Below, piece by piece: positions 23,124 through 33,042 of a stretch of DNA of 39,486 nt. The stretch comes from Russula earlei (lineage: Eukaryota > Basidiomycota > Agaricomycetes > Russulales > Russulaceae). Position 1 is the first letter of the stretch; every line of letters starts with the position of its first letter. The stretch is from the NCBI GenBank assembly GCA_025769875.1, contig JAGFNK010000480.1, positions 1 through 39,486 on the forward strand, read 5' to 3'. The notes under the pieces were generated by a model. The model made no database searches and had not been told where the DNA came from. It was given only the letters and a program-made list of their open reading frames with translations. Position numbers and translations under genes: made by a program.

Positions 23124-23360
23124 TCTAAGTCCGTAGATAAAGCGCTTTCAAAAAAAAAAAAAGCGCAGTTGCACCTACTGGCTCCCCCACCGCGCGTTCG
23201 CACGACGAGTCATTGAGAAACTTTCTTCACCTGTTCCCCGCAGTGCACAACGCCAAATATCATTTATATGACGGCCGAGTTGATGGGGTTGCCACCCACA
23301 CCTACGCCCTCACAATCTCGCCCGACCCTCTCCCACTCTTGAAATCCCCCACAATACGAA
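23124..23360. other. Intergenic region with A14 run
   Basis: No gene seen. It has an adenine run (about 23150-23163) flanked by GCGC. The downstream 100 bp precede the C2H2 gene and presumably contain its promoter. Confidence 0.4.
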
Positions 23361-23731
23361 ATGGCGTACTGTGAGCGTTGCGAGAGGTCGTTTCCGTACG
23401 ATTGGGCCTACGAACAGCACAGAGAGGACTCGCACAGTCACTGGCTCTGCGACTCTTGCGACCTCGACTTTGCCAGCGAGAGTCTAGAGCAACATTACAC
23501 GGATTGCGCAAAACACCACTACTGTAAGGACTGCGACTGGCATTTGTTTCTGACGAGGCCAAATTGCAACACATAGAGGCCAAGCGCTGGTACTGCAAAA
23601 CGCACAAAAAGGTGAGAAAGAGATGTCTTGGCTTTTCTGATGACGATCTTGATGAGTGGTCGCACTAGTTCTTCACCTCAGAGGAAGGGCTCGAGTCGCA
23701 TCACATGCAAAGCAGGGAGAGCAAAGAGTGA
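23361..23731 (+). pseudogene. Short C2H2 zinc-finger protein, one frameshift
   Basis: Resembles small agaricomycete C2H2-type proteins. The first 60 codons contain repeated Cys/His pairs: YCERCERSF with QHREDSH, LCDSCDLDF with EQHYTDCAKH, and YCKDCDW. At about 23538-23541 one base is missing, so the frame changes. The other frame continues with SDEAKLQHIEAKRWYCKTHKK, an intron at 23612-23668 (GTGAGA...CACTAG) and FFTSEEGLESHH to a stop at 23729-23731. Following the original frame, translation ends at 23574-23576. The presence of conserved pairs on both sides of the shift argues for a recent lesion or a sequencing error. It lies upstream of the orphan F-box start. Confidence 0.7.
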
Positions 23732-23818
23732 ATAGATTTATAATTTTCGGGAGAAGCCGATCAAAGAAACGTTTCCGGTATTCGGATTTCCGTGTTTTGT
23801 TGAACGTCGACGACACGA

Positions 23819-23898
23819 ATGAAGCTGAGCTTGCTCGACCTGCCCCTCGAGATTCTCTCCGAGATCCTCACTCACCTCGACCACCTCTCCTGTTGGAG
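23819..23898 (+). pseudogene. Orphan F-box N-terminus
   Basis: ATG 23819 opens a frame encoding MKLSLLDLPLEILSEILTHL, a clear F-box start (LPxEILxxIL). Homology stops near 23892, where the repeat bounded by CTATAGGAATGATAGCT begins (23899). The F-box genes at 5482 and 26072 lack exactly this part and begin at VCKQFH, so this may be the 5' exon of the copy 2 gene, separated by about 2.2 kb of inserted DNA. The frame reads on into the repeat and stops near 23942. Confidence 0.6.
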
Positions 23899-24965
23899 CT
23901 ATAGGAATGATAGCTCAGTCTTCATCAGTAAAGATGGATTTTAGTTTCCATTGGTTTCTCACCTCAGGAAACCGAAAAAAAACCAGCAGAAACCGGGAAA
24001 CCAGGAGACTGGGAAACCCATGTCTGGTTTCCCGGAAACAACCTGAGAGTATCTTTCATGGAAACCTAAGAAACTAACACGACAGGCAGGAAGGGATAAG
24101 TTGACTCTGCTTATAGTCAACTCAGTGGATAATAAAAGTAAAATATTTCAAGTGCTGAGTAGGGTCTGTTGCGGCCACAAATTATATTACATAAGTAATG
24201 ACCTTAGTTGAGCACGAAAAATGTGACAAAAAAGGTTAAATATGGAGAGTCTACTCATTCTGGCACAACTTTTAGCCTAGCCTGGCTAAAAGTTGTGCCA
24301 GAATGAGTAGACTCTCCATATTTAACCTTTTTTGTCACATTTTTCGTGCTCAACTAAGGTCATTACTTATGTAATATAATTTGTGGCCGCAACAGACCCT
24401 ACTCAGCACTTGAAATATTTTACTTTTATTATCCACTGAGTTGACTATAAGCAGAGTCGACTTATCCCTTCCTGCCTGTCGTGTAACAGAAACCTGTTGA
24501 AAGTATGGAAACTGGTAGAACTATAGTATAGTAGGAAAAAAATCACTGAAAATGGTCAGAAATAGGGTATACGTCGTTTCTACTTGTAATTGGAAGTCAA
24601 TTCGAGCTGGTATGGATCTAAGCCTTGAGGGGACTCTCAGGTATATACAGATCAGCATGGAATGCAGATAACATCAAGGCATCAGCACGATGAAGGGATT
24701 CATCATCACCATCATTGTCTGCACATTCCAGTGCAAGGTGCCAGTGTCGCTCACTCAGATGGTCAATGTGACCATAGAAAACTTGAATTGTTTTCCAGTG
24801 TGCTTCATGATGTCTACCAGGTTTCCCAGTTTCTGGGTTTTCGGTTTCCAGAAACTGGGAAACCGGTGGAAACCAATGAAAACCCGGGAATTTTTTTTGT
24901 GGTTTGCTGATGTTGTGTGTGAAAGACTATATTGGTTAGTTATCTAACCTATAGGAATGATAGCT
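23899..24965. mobile_element. Non-autonomous repeat bounded by 17-bp direct repeats
   Basis: The sequence CTATAGGAATGATAGCT occurs at 23899-23915 and 24949-24965. Between them both ends are full of GGAAACC/GGTTTCC motifs (23940-24065 and 24815-24885) in both orientations, including an imperfect inverted pair around TTTCCATTGG and CCAATGAAAA. No convincing protein is present. It could be a MITE-like element with a long target duplication, or a nested set of elements. Confidence 0.5.
24078..24483. mobile_element. 406-bp fold-back (palindromic) MITE with TAA target duplication
   Basis: Two 200-bp inverted arms (24078-24277 and 24284-24483) with one mismatch surround a 6-base loop (TAGCCT). TAA flanks both sides (24075-24077 and 24484-24486), consistent with a 3-bp target duplication as made by PIF/Harbinger-like transposases. 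There is no coding capacity. It sits inside the GGAAACC-rich repeat. Confidence 0.85.
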
Positions 24966-25003
24966 ATGTACAGTATTAGTTTTAAAGGAATGTGTAGTAC
25001 TGA

Positions 25004-25031
25004 CCTCAGTCTTGTGTGTAAAAGACTGAGG
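25004..25031. repeat. 10-bp perfect hairpin
   Basis: CCTCAGTCTT (25004-25013) and AAGACTGAGG (25022-25031) flank an 8-base loop, just before the poly(T) run. The role is unknown. Confidence 0.6.
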
Positions 25032-25044
25032 AAACACGATAACT

Positions 25045-25370
25045 TTTTTTTTTTTTTTTGGAAAGTGTTTTATTCTGGTAGTTAAGTATGGTAACTACTT
25101 AGAATAAGTGTTAGATAGCAGGAGAAAAAGGTTCAGCCCTATCTAACGCACTGTAGCCAGTGCACGGACCGGGTGTGAGGGTAAAATGCGCTTATGCATG
25201 ACCCTGTTAGGGGACAGTGTGGGACTCAGGGCACCTAGCCTGGGGGGCAGGGCTAAGGTGACCTCCTACCCACTAAAACCTCATGGAATGAGAGCCAGTT
25301 CGTTGGGAGTTCCATGGTTTTCTTGAGGAGGTGTTCCCAGGTATCCTTAACTAATCGGCAGGACCCTTTA
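25045..25370 (-). mobile_element. 3' tail of a retroelement-like sequence (poly-A on the minus strand)
   Basis: On the minus strand the sequence reads AATAAAACACTTTCC followed by a run of about 17 A (T run at about 25045-25062 on the plus strand). This is the usual end of a processed, polyadenylated retroelement such as a LINE. Just upstream (minus) is a short reading frame ending at 25253. No reverse transcriptase is visible, so it would be a 5'-truncated copy. It is absent from copy 1 within the window, where the Helitron lies at the matching edge. Confidence 0.5.
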
Positions 25371-25841
25371 TCTCTTTTAATTTTGGTTGCGGTAATTTTG
25401 TCGTCAGTATGTCTCGTGTTGATGATACATAACCACCTCGCACTGGGGGGGGGAGAGAGGGGGGGAAGTTGTGGAGGCGAGTTCTGTGTGAAGGGGTAAC
25501 AAAGGGAGCTGAGTTTCATTGGATGAAAGGGAACTGAGGGCGGGAATTGGAAGTGAAAAGGCCTCATAGTGGCATGGGTGTGGTGTGGTGGCATGGAGGA
25601 TGGGGTAGGAGGGAGTGGTTGGCGGGTTGGCCGTGAGTGTAGCATTCTGTTCTCAGTGGGAGGGTGGGATCCCACATGGGAGTCCATTGTAGAGGGTGGG
25701 CGTGTTGACTGACCTGATGGGGGTTGTAGGCGTGGTAGTTCAGGCATCATGTTATATTTGTATCACTGTTTAGTGGTAATGCTTTACTGGGGTAGGCAGT
25801 TTAATGTAGGGATGTAGTGTTATTGTCTTTGTCGGGGGCCG
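25371..25841 (-). other. Conserved block with proline-rich minus-strand reading frame, copy 2
   Basis: Counterpart of 4741-5211. The minus-strand frame 25253-25750 (165 codons) reads through the left border of the duplication into the poly(A)-ended sequence, hinting that both could belong to one retroelement. No family is recognised. Confidence 0.35.
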
Positions 25842-27743
25842 TTGTTGGCCGTGGCTCAGACAGGTGGATCTGACCTTGCAGAGCCCACTGTCATCTTCAT
25901 TGTTGCCCATCCTTGCCCCGGTTTTACCGTGGGAAAATCCGCACCTGGTGGTGGTAGCGGTTCAAGGAGCCCCCACGAATTTACCGTTCGCGCGGCACTT
26001 AGCGGCTGCACGTCCAACATCTATCTCCATCCTCCGATCTTCTGCACTCCCACACTCACTTACCTCTTTACGACGTTTGCAAGCAGTTCCACGCCCTCAT
26101 CACCTCCTCCCTCCTCCTCCAATACCGCATTGAGCTAGCGGCAGACGGGCTCGTGGATGGACCACCGGGCGGATCCGCCTCGACGACCGCGGCACGAATG
26201 GAGCTCCTGCTCGAGCGGCGCGCCGCCTGGCGAGCCCTGCGCCCCAGCCGACGAGCCGCGGTGGCGCTAGCGGGGCATTGCCACGCGTACGAGCTCGTGG
26301 GGGGCCTGTTCGCCAAGGCGCTCGAGGAGTTCGGCGCGGCGCGCAGGCTCGTCGCCTCGTGGTTGCCGAGCAACGCGGCGGGTGAGTCGCGCTTCGTCGT
26401 GCACGACCTCGGCGTGCGCATCAAGGACTTTGCGCTCGACCCCGCCCAGGTCCTCATCGTCCTCCTCGAGCACCGTCCCGCGGTCGGTCCCATTGTCAGC
26501 ACCAGCTCCTCCCCCGCGGCCGCGGACATCCGCGAGCACCTCAGGAAGCTCAGCGCCGGCGCCGTCGCTCCCCACCCGGCCGCGAGGTATCCCGTGCTGT
26601 GTCGGCTTGGGCTGGGGCCGGTTCATGGGTGCATGATACAGATCGTCGAAGACGTCGTGGCGATGTACTTTTGGATGCCATTTCATGTTGTGGTCATCTG
26701 GAACTGGATGACCGGAGAGGAACTCGTCGTACGTCCTTCCGTCGCCGTGTCTCGCCTTTCAACCCACTCGTGATATATTTATTATTCAGTTCATTCAAGA
26801 CAACCAGGCTCCCGAGCGCATCTGGGACTTTTCCTTCCTGTCACCGCGGGTGTACATGGTCACGACGCTCAAGGACGGTGGCGAGATCCGGATCTACAGT
26901 TTTGCAAACTCGTCCTCTCCCAAGCGGCCGCTGCACGTCGCCACGTTGCACCTCCCCCCACCGTACAATGATCGCGGGCTGCTCGAGCTGACGATGATGA
27001 CGGACCCGTTCCTCGCATGCCCACCGGCCAACATGCCGTTCACGTCTGGACGCGATGCGCGAGTTCACGTCTTTACCCTGCACCATGACCCGGCAGCGCA
27101 ACTGGGACGATGGCGGCCTGCATGTTTCGTGGTGCATAACCGGACGCTGATGCAATACGTGGACGTTCATCGAGAGGAGGTGGGCGCGGCGGACGAGCAT
27201 GGGAGCAATGGGGTCCAAACGGGACACGCTTCTTCGTGCTCGCGATCGGGTTCCAGTGGCTTCGGTGGGTTTTTGATTGATCTTCTCCGTCCTATCCCCG
27301 AGCCTGCGTGTTCCCACGTTGATACAAATGTGGCTCGGTGGGCCGGTTCACGACAGATACGTGCACGGGACGCGTGTGATGTGCCCCGTGCTGCAGCCGA
27401 CGGGCGAAAGCCGGGCGGAGGTTCTCGACTTTAATGTGCACGCGTCGCGGGCTCTCACGGCGGGGGAAAGGCTCGCGGCGACGTGTCTGGGGATCGATCC
27501 CGAGCGGCAGCCGGAGGGCGCGAGACTGGTTTGCGAGCCGTCCGTGTTCTCCTCGGGGATGGTGTTTGTGAAGGAGGTCGTGACGGTCTTGCCGTATTAC
27601 ACTGTTCCCGCACTGGGGCAGCACGAGCATTACATGGTTGTAAGTAGTGGAAGTGGACTAGGACGTGTTCTGTGCCTTCATTCCCCATTCCCCCCCTCTT
27701 GCTGTAGCGAGGTTTTCACTCTGCCATGCACCATGAAGTATAG
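25842..27743 (+). pseudogene. F-box-family protein, copy 2 (F-box missing, 1-nt deletion)
   Basis: Same family and exon plan as the gene at 5212. Recognisable homology begins at about 26072 (VCKQFHALI). Inferred introns are 26729-26807 (GTACGT donor), 27265-27356 and 27640-27707; the stop is at 27741-27743. The segment deleted in copy 1 is present here (QLGRWRPACFVVHNRTLMQY, about 27100-27160), but one C is missing near 27198 (GACGAGCATGGG against GACGAGCCATGGG), so the frame is lost before the second intron. The region upstream of 26072 is in another frame than VCKQFH because copy 2 lacks the copy 1 insert, so the Met at 25842 does not lead into the domain. Confidence 0.7.
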
Positions 27744-28154
27744 TGCTATCTTTCCTTAGTAAGACAACAAGCATCGTAACTATGAGGCACTGAGGAGTGG
27801 AGGCACACTGTCTGTGGAGCATAACTCTCCCATCCTGATCCGAGCGGATCTCGCCGATGCATCCTCATCCCCACACATTCCATGTTCTCAGGCGCAAACA
27901 CCGACGCTTGCAACAATGATGGCACCACAATTATAGAGGCATGCGAGATTATCCAGCTAGTACAATATAGTGCTGGGACACATTCCGAGTCAAATGAGAC
28001 GAACACCGAAAAACAAGCCAACAAGGTGTTTTAAAAAAGGTCATGCGATGACAAAATGCGATGGCTGATGTTCCCCTTCGACAGCCGACCCTCTGCTCGC
28101 GTTCGCACTCGACGCTGGCAGCACAAATATGAAGGAGATGCAACTGACGATGCG

Positions 28155-29266
28155 TCCCACCCACAGCTCAAAGAGCAGAGCATATACGGCGGCACGAATA
28201 CCTTCTAGACCATCTCATGGCCCTGCAGCCATGTGGCGCACAAGCACTGCCAACCATAAGCGCATCAACGTATTGCGAATTGGCGATGACCACGCGCGCG
28301 AGGCCAGCACCACCACCGACCCTTGGCATTTTCGGCGCCGGCGAAGACCCAAGTGCGTCTTGTGATGCGTCGGTGGTCGGTGGTCCTTGCCCTTGTGCCG
28401 AGCACGAATATGTGTCGGAACCACTGCGGATGGTGCATCATTCCATGCCGAGGAATGGAGCGGTGAACGCGAGTTGGCGCAGTGGGGTCCAAAGTGTCGA
28501 GGATCAGCAGCAGGAGCGAGAGTGTATAAGAGGCGCTGGGCATGGAGTAGGACGAACGCCGACTTGCACCACAAGCTGGCGAGAATTGCCCGGTGCCCGG
28601 TCGCGAAGAACGCTAGCTCCACCGGGAGCGCGAGCGGCGGTCCAACCTCGTCCAGCGTCCCCTCTTCTTTAGTGATCTCGGTCAAAAGGCCCTGCTATAG
28701 GCGAGTGGGAGCGCCAGGGTCCGACGCAAACCTGGCGGTGAGGATTCGTGCGTCGCGGCAATGAGGACTAGTTGCATGACGAGGGTGGGGGGTATCTCCA
28801 CGCTCAGCTGTGCCACGAGCTGGCGGCTGTGAGTACGAGTGCCAACAGGAGTACAAGCGGAGCATGATATGCATTGGCGAAGGCTCCACACACACAAGAC
28901 ACCGGATGTGGTGGGCCATCCCAAGAGCCGACATGTAGAGCTCGCATTCAGTACGGGCGAGATGATGATGACGAGGGAAGCAACCCCATCATCCGGATCT
29001 TACATGATGAGTAGCACATGGGAAAGCGTGGTTGGCCTGCGGCACTCGAGCCCGAGAAGAACGTGACGCTGCAGCACCACGGATCCTAGCCCCTCGCAGA
29101 TCACCGTGCTGGCTATTAGGAGCATTGCGCATGCTGCGAGGAGCACGGTTAAAGCGAGCATCCGATAACCGAGCGGGGCCATCCGAGTCGGTGGGGACAG
29201 CGCTGAGTTGGACAGGAAGGCAGTTGGATCTAGCAGGAAGGGCATCATCCGAGGCAGCAAATACAA
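28155..29266 (-). pseudogene. Decayed multi-pass membrane-protein-like gene, copy 2
   Basis: Counterpart of 7560-8670. The frame starting at 29266 is more complete here: it runs through the hydrophobic segment TVLLAACAMLLIASTV and on to VLQRHVLLGLECRRP before a possible intron. Further hydrophobic stretches (LLLLILDTL, MQLVLIAAT) are in other frames. The family is not recognised. Confidence 0.35.
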
Positions 29267-29369
29267 ATGATCAGATGTGTTGGATGTTTATTGATTGCAA
29301 ATTACCCAAGTGGCAGTCCGTTTCCCCCTTCCTCAGCCATCCCTGAAAATTCCCCCGCGGCCCACTCAG

Positions 29370-32300
29370 CTCCACAACCCATATCTGGCCACTACTCTCT
29401 CCATCGAGTCATACCGCAATACAACATCTTCAAACGATCAACACCGGCAGAATGTGATCGCGTGGCTCGACCGGCTACGGTCCTCCGTTCGCTCACCTGC
29501 CCACTCTGCCCCCACCGCGAATCCGTTTCACCTCGACACGCGTGCCGTAAAAGTCGCCGGCCAATCGGATGAATCCGACGAAGAGCCGGCGTTCCAGAAA
29601 CGCGCTCAACAACGCCCTCCCTCGTCAGGCTCGGAAGATGTACCAGTGTCGCCCAACACCCTCATAGAATCAGACATTGATCCATATCCAGACGATGCTG
29701 TTCCCATCGGGCTCCTTGCAAACCTTGCGATCAGTACATCGAGGGATTCCGCAAGTACTGCACTGGAGAAGACGCGTAAGGAAAATGGCGCGGCGGACGA
29801 CGACGAAGTGGTGGGAGAATATTCTTGTCAGCATAGAACATTTTCTGAATTGATGTGTGGCTTCTGGTTCTTTCGTATCGTTGATAGGGTGTTGCCAACA
29901 AGTCGTATTTTATGCCAGGCCCGTCTATGGATCTCGGTCTGCGCAAGTCATTATTCGACAAGACGAGTCCACCGGACAATTTGGTGCATAGGCTGGTGAC
30001 GCCTGATGACGTGGAGAAATTGTTCGAAATGTGAGTTCTTTTTTCATGATTGTCGCATTCACGCCGACCTCGCCTTGGCCAGCTTCTATACGCGGATTAA
30101 TGTACGTTTGGACGTTTGTGTGTAGGAACGCTCATTAAAATCTGGAATCGCAGCCGTTCATCTCACTGCTTGAGCCCAAATTATACACGCCCACCCTGAC
30201 ATTTTCCCGGTGTCCATTCTTATTCACTGTTGGTTCGTCACAACCCCCTCCAGCAACGTCCATGTGTTCACCTGCTATATTCCTCACGTAGTCTGCGCAA
30301 TCTCATTGCGCTACTCGGAAAAGCGTGAAGTGTACCCGATCGCCATGCACTTTGCCAAGACGGCCGCGGCCAATGCACTCATTGATGGATGGAAATCTGT
30401 CGAGCTGTGCCAAACATATCTTCTCTTGAGCTTCTATGCTGTGCCCGCCCGCCGGTGGGAAGAAGATCGTAGTTGGTTGTACACCAGTCTCGATTCAGTG
30501 TGTGGATCTTCCACATGTGATGGTCCAAACTGACTCGAACTCTGTGGCGTTAGAATTGCGACAGATCTGAATCTACATATCCTGCCTCCGAAGAAGCCAA
30601 CTACAGAGCAGCAGGAGCTGGAGATGTTGAACCGCACCCGGATATGGATAATCTGTTTTAACATCGACAAGTCAACCGCTACGCAGTTTGGCAAACTATC
30701 GACGTTGAAAGAGGATTCATACGTTTTTCTTCTTGTCGACTTTCTCCCTCGCTAATGATTGGTATCTAGCATCGTGCGTAAATCTCTCGAATGGTACAAG
30801 TCCTCTCCGAACAACCACCTTGTACGTTGTGTCATCCGCTCCTCCCCATCCTCCCCTCCGCTAGCATTTGTAAACTTGGCTGACTTGCTCGCGCTTATCA
30901 GTATGACGTGCACATAATCGCCTACACGTCGCTGTTCCGGATTGTCAACAAATTCTACCAAGACGTTTTCTCGGATCCCACTGTACCCAATAGCTTGAAT
31001 CGCTCAATCGACTTCCGGGCAATGACTCTGGAGCATGATCGGCTATTGACCAACTGCCGTCAGGAATGGGCAGAGCGCTTCGAACGGGATTCGGACCACT
31101 CCGGTGGGTGGCACCCGTCGTATCGGCTATCTCGGTCTCGTCTGACGTCGCCCTCGATTTTCCTACACTACAGACGCCGCCTGCGAGTCCCGCGTCAAGC
31201 TTCCATTGTATGTCTCTCCGGCATTTATCTTACCTGTTCGCCGGCTCACCTGTGTTTCTTTCGCATTACAGCTGCACCAATTATGCGAGACTGGTCATGT
31301 TCTCTTTCGGGTTTCAAAATGCTTTCCAATGGGGCCTTGAAGCCGATGACGAGGTCTTCTTCACAAGGGTGAGAGATTTCACACCATCGTGCATTGTCGG
31401 CCAAAATTGATATGACATTGGTATGCTTCAAGAGCCTGGAGAGCACCAAGACCGTCGTCACGGTTCTTGTCGATTCCTTGGTCCCAACAGGTTACATACG
31501 TTTTGCACCAGATGGTACGTGAAACTCTGGGCCACTTTGCTCTGAGCAAGACTAATGTTAAGATAGGTTATTTCGTATTTGCCGCATTCGCCTCGGCGTT
31601 CATGCTCAAGGTATGCCGTCCCGCCTTCTATCGCCCCCTGTGGCCTTGGTCGGAGTTTCTGACTTACATTTGCTGTAGCTTCTACGCCCAGAATGCTCAA
31701 GGTTGATCACCCCCGGGCTTGAAACAGAGGTCTGCCAAGTGATCGAACGCCTCATTGCCACGATCGGGTCTCCCCAAATTGCAATTGATGAGCGTCACAC
31801 ACCAAAGTTGTACTCGCGCTTCCTGGCAAGCTTACTGGCGAAACATAAACGCGACGGCACGGCCCAAGGACGTATGCCTCAACAGGGACCACCACCACAG
31901 CAGATGCAGACCGGTTCGAGTACGCCAAGGTACCAGCAACCACCACAATCATCACAACCACAACCGCCACAGCAACAGCAACAACGACAGCAGCAGCAAC
32001 CGGCCCCGCCGCAGAACACAACCTCGTCGTCACTATCATCGGGTGTCAGTAGCAACGCGGGCGCCCCGGATCTGCATCAGTCCGTGCCACAGAATAGCGG
32101 GGCGACGGCTCCGCCCAATGTCACGAATGCAGTTTCGACGGAAGGACCAGGAAACTACGTCCTAGAACAGCCACCAGATTTCATGTTTGGTGTCGCAGGC
32201 CAACCTGATGACCTGATGGACTTCACGTTTGACACGATCACCACGCCTGGGAACGATGACTTGCTCGCGACTATGCAAGCGATTCAAAACCCGACCTGGT

Positions 32301-32495
32301 GGCAGAATATGATGATGCCAGGGTGAGCACACGCTTGTCTTTCCGTCCTCTCGACCAGACTTGGGTTGACATTTTAACACTCGCAGGTTCTTTTGGCCGG
32401 CAGAAGAGGCGATTCAAGATCACATGAACATGATCGGAAATGGCATGAATACGTATCAGAACTTGCAACAGCCTGCAGAAGGACTTCACGCTTGA
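29370..32495 (+). pseudogene. Transcription factor copy 2 lacking its Zn2Cys6 domain
   Basis: Contains the linker (VIAWLDRLRSS, about 29455-29485), the fungal_trans-like region and the Gln/Pro-rich tail of the regulator, but a 1615-bp deletion removes the N-terminus and the entire zinc cluster; the junction at 29366-29369 shows TCAG microhomology. The region that is frameshifted in copy 1 near 10754 is intact here (IGLLANLAIS), as are the donor near 30030 and the C-terminal frame (DLMDFTFDTIT). A 19-nt microexon encoding FYTRIN (about 30082-30100) joins to PFISLLEPKL. Two bases are missing near 30492, shifting the frame after RSWLYTSL. The last exon ends EGLHA with a stop at 32493-32495. A product, if any, could not bind DNA in the normal way. 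Confidence 0.75.
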
Positions 32496-33042
32496 CCCGG
32501 TTACACATGGTGGGTCTTCCTATGGATCCGGATCCTTTAAGTCCACGATATCTGATGGTAGGACCAGAACCTCTGAGCTCACGCGTCAGCCAGCCACATC
32601 TTTGCAACAATCTGGCTCATGAGATGTTTGTTCCATCCACGCCCTTCTTGTATCACTCTGCCCTTGTCCCTCTGTGTCACCTAGGCATATCGTGCTGCCT
32701 GCTGTGGTATCTGCTTCGTTGCTTTGCGTTGGGCCTTTTGAACGACTACCATTACCACGGTCCTGTAAGTTGTTTGTTTTTTTGTCCGCCCTGGGGGTAG
32801 AGAGCCCTTTACTCTTGCGGTATTTGTTTTCTCGTCTCAGAGTTGGCTATCTGGGTTGTAATCGTCGTTTATTGCTTTTTGTACGTTGCAAGGCAATCGT
32901 CAACAATGAATCAAATCCACATACATAGATTTCTCTAAATGAGTTGTGTTATCTGGCTCGGCTATCGCCGACTTATCGGATATCCGAGTATCCCTGTCCT
33001 TGTAATTACCGAACCCACTTCTACTAACTACTATCACATCCC
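32496..33042. other. Intergenic region between regulator and STAND gene, copy 2
   Basis: Counterpart of 13525-14050. No gene or element recognised; it presumably contains the STAND promoter. Copy 2 has a short extra stretch near 33005-33030 (TAATTACCGAACCCACTTC). Confidence 0.5.

Noticed and set aside
24662..24947. Small hydrophobic frames of 82-85 codons in the GGAAACC repeat
   Set aside because: Short, no homology recognised, and they lie in non-autonomous repeat DNA whose 3' part is made of the GGAAACC motifs.
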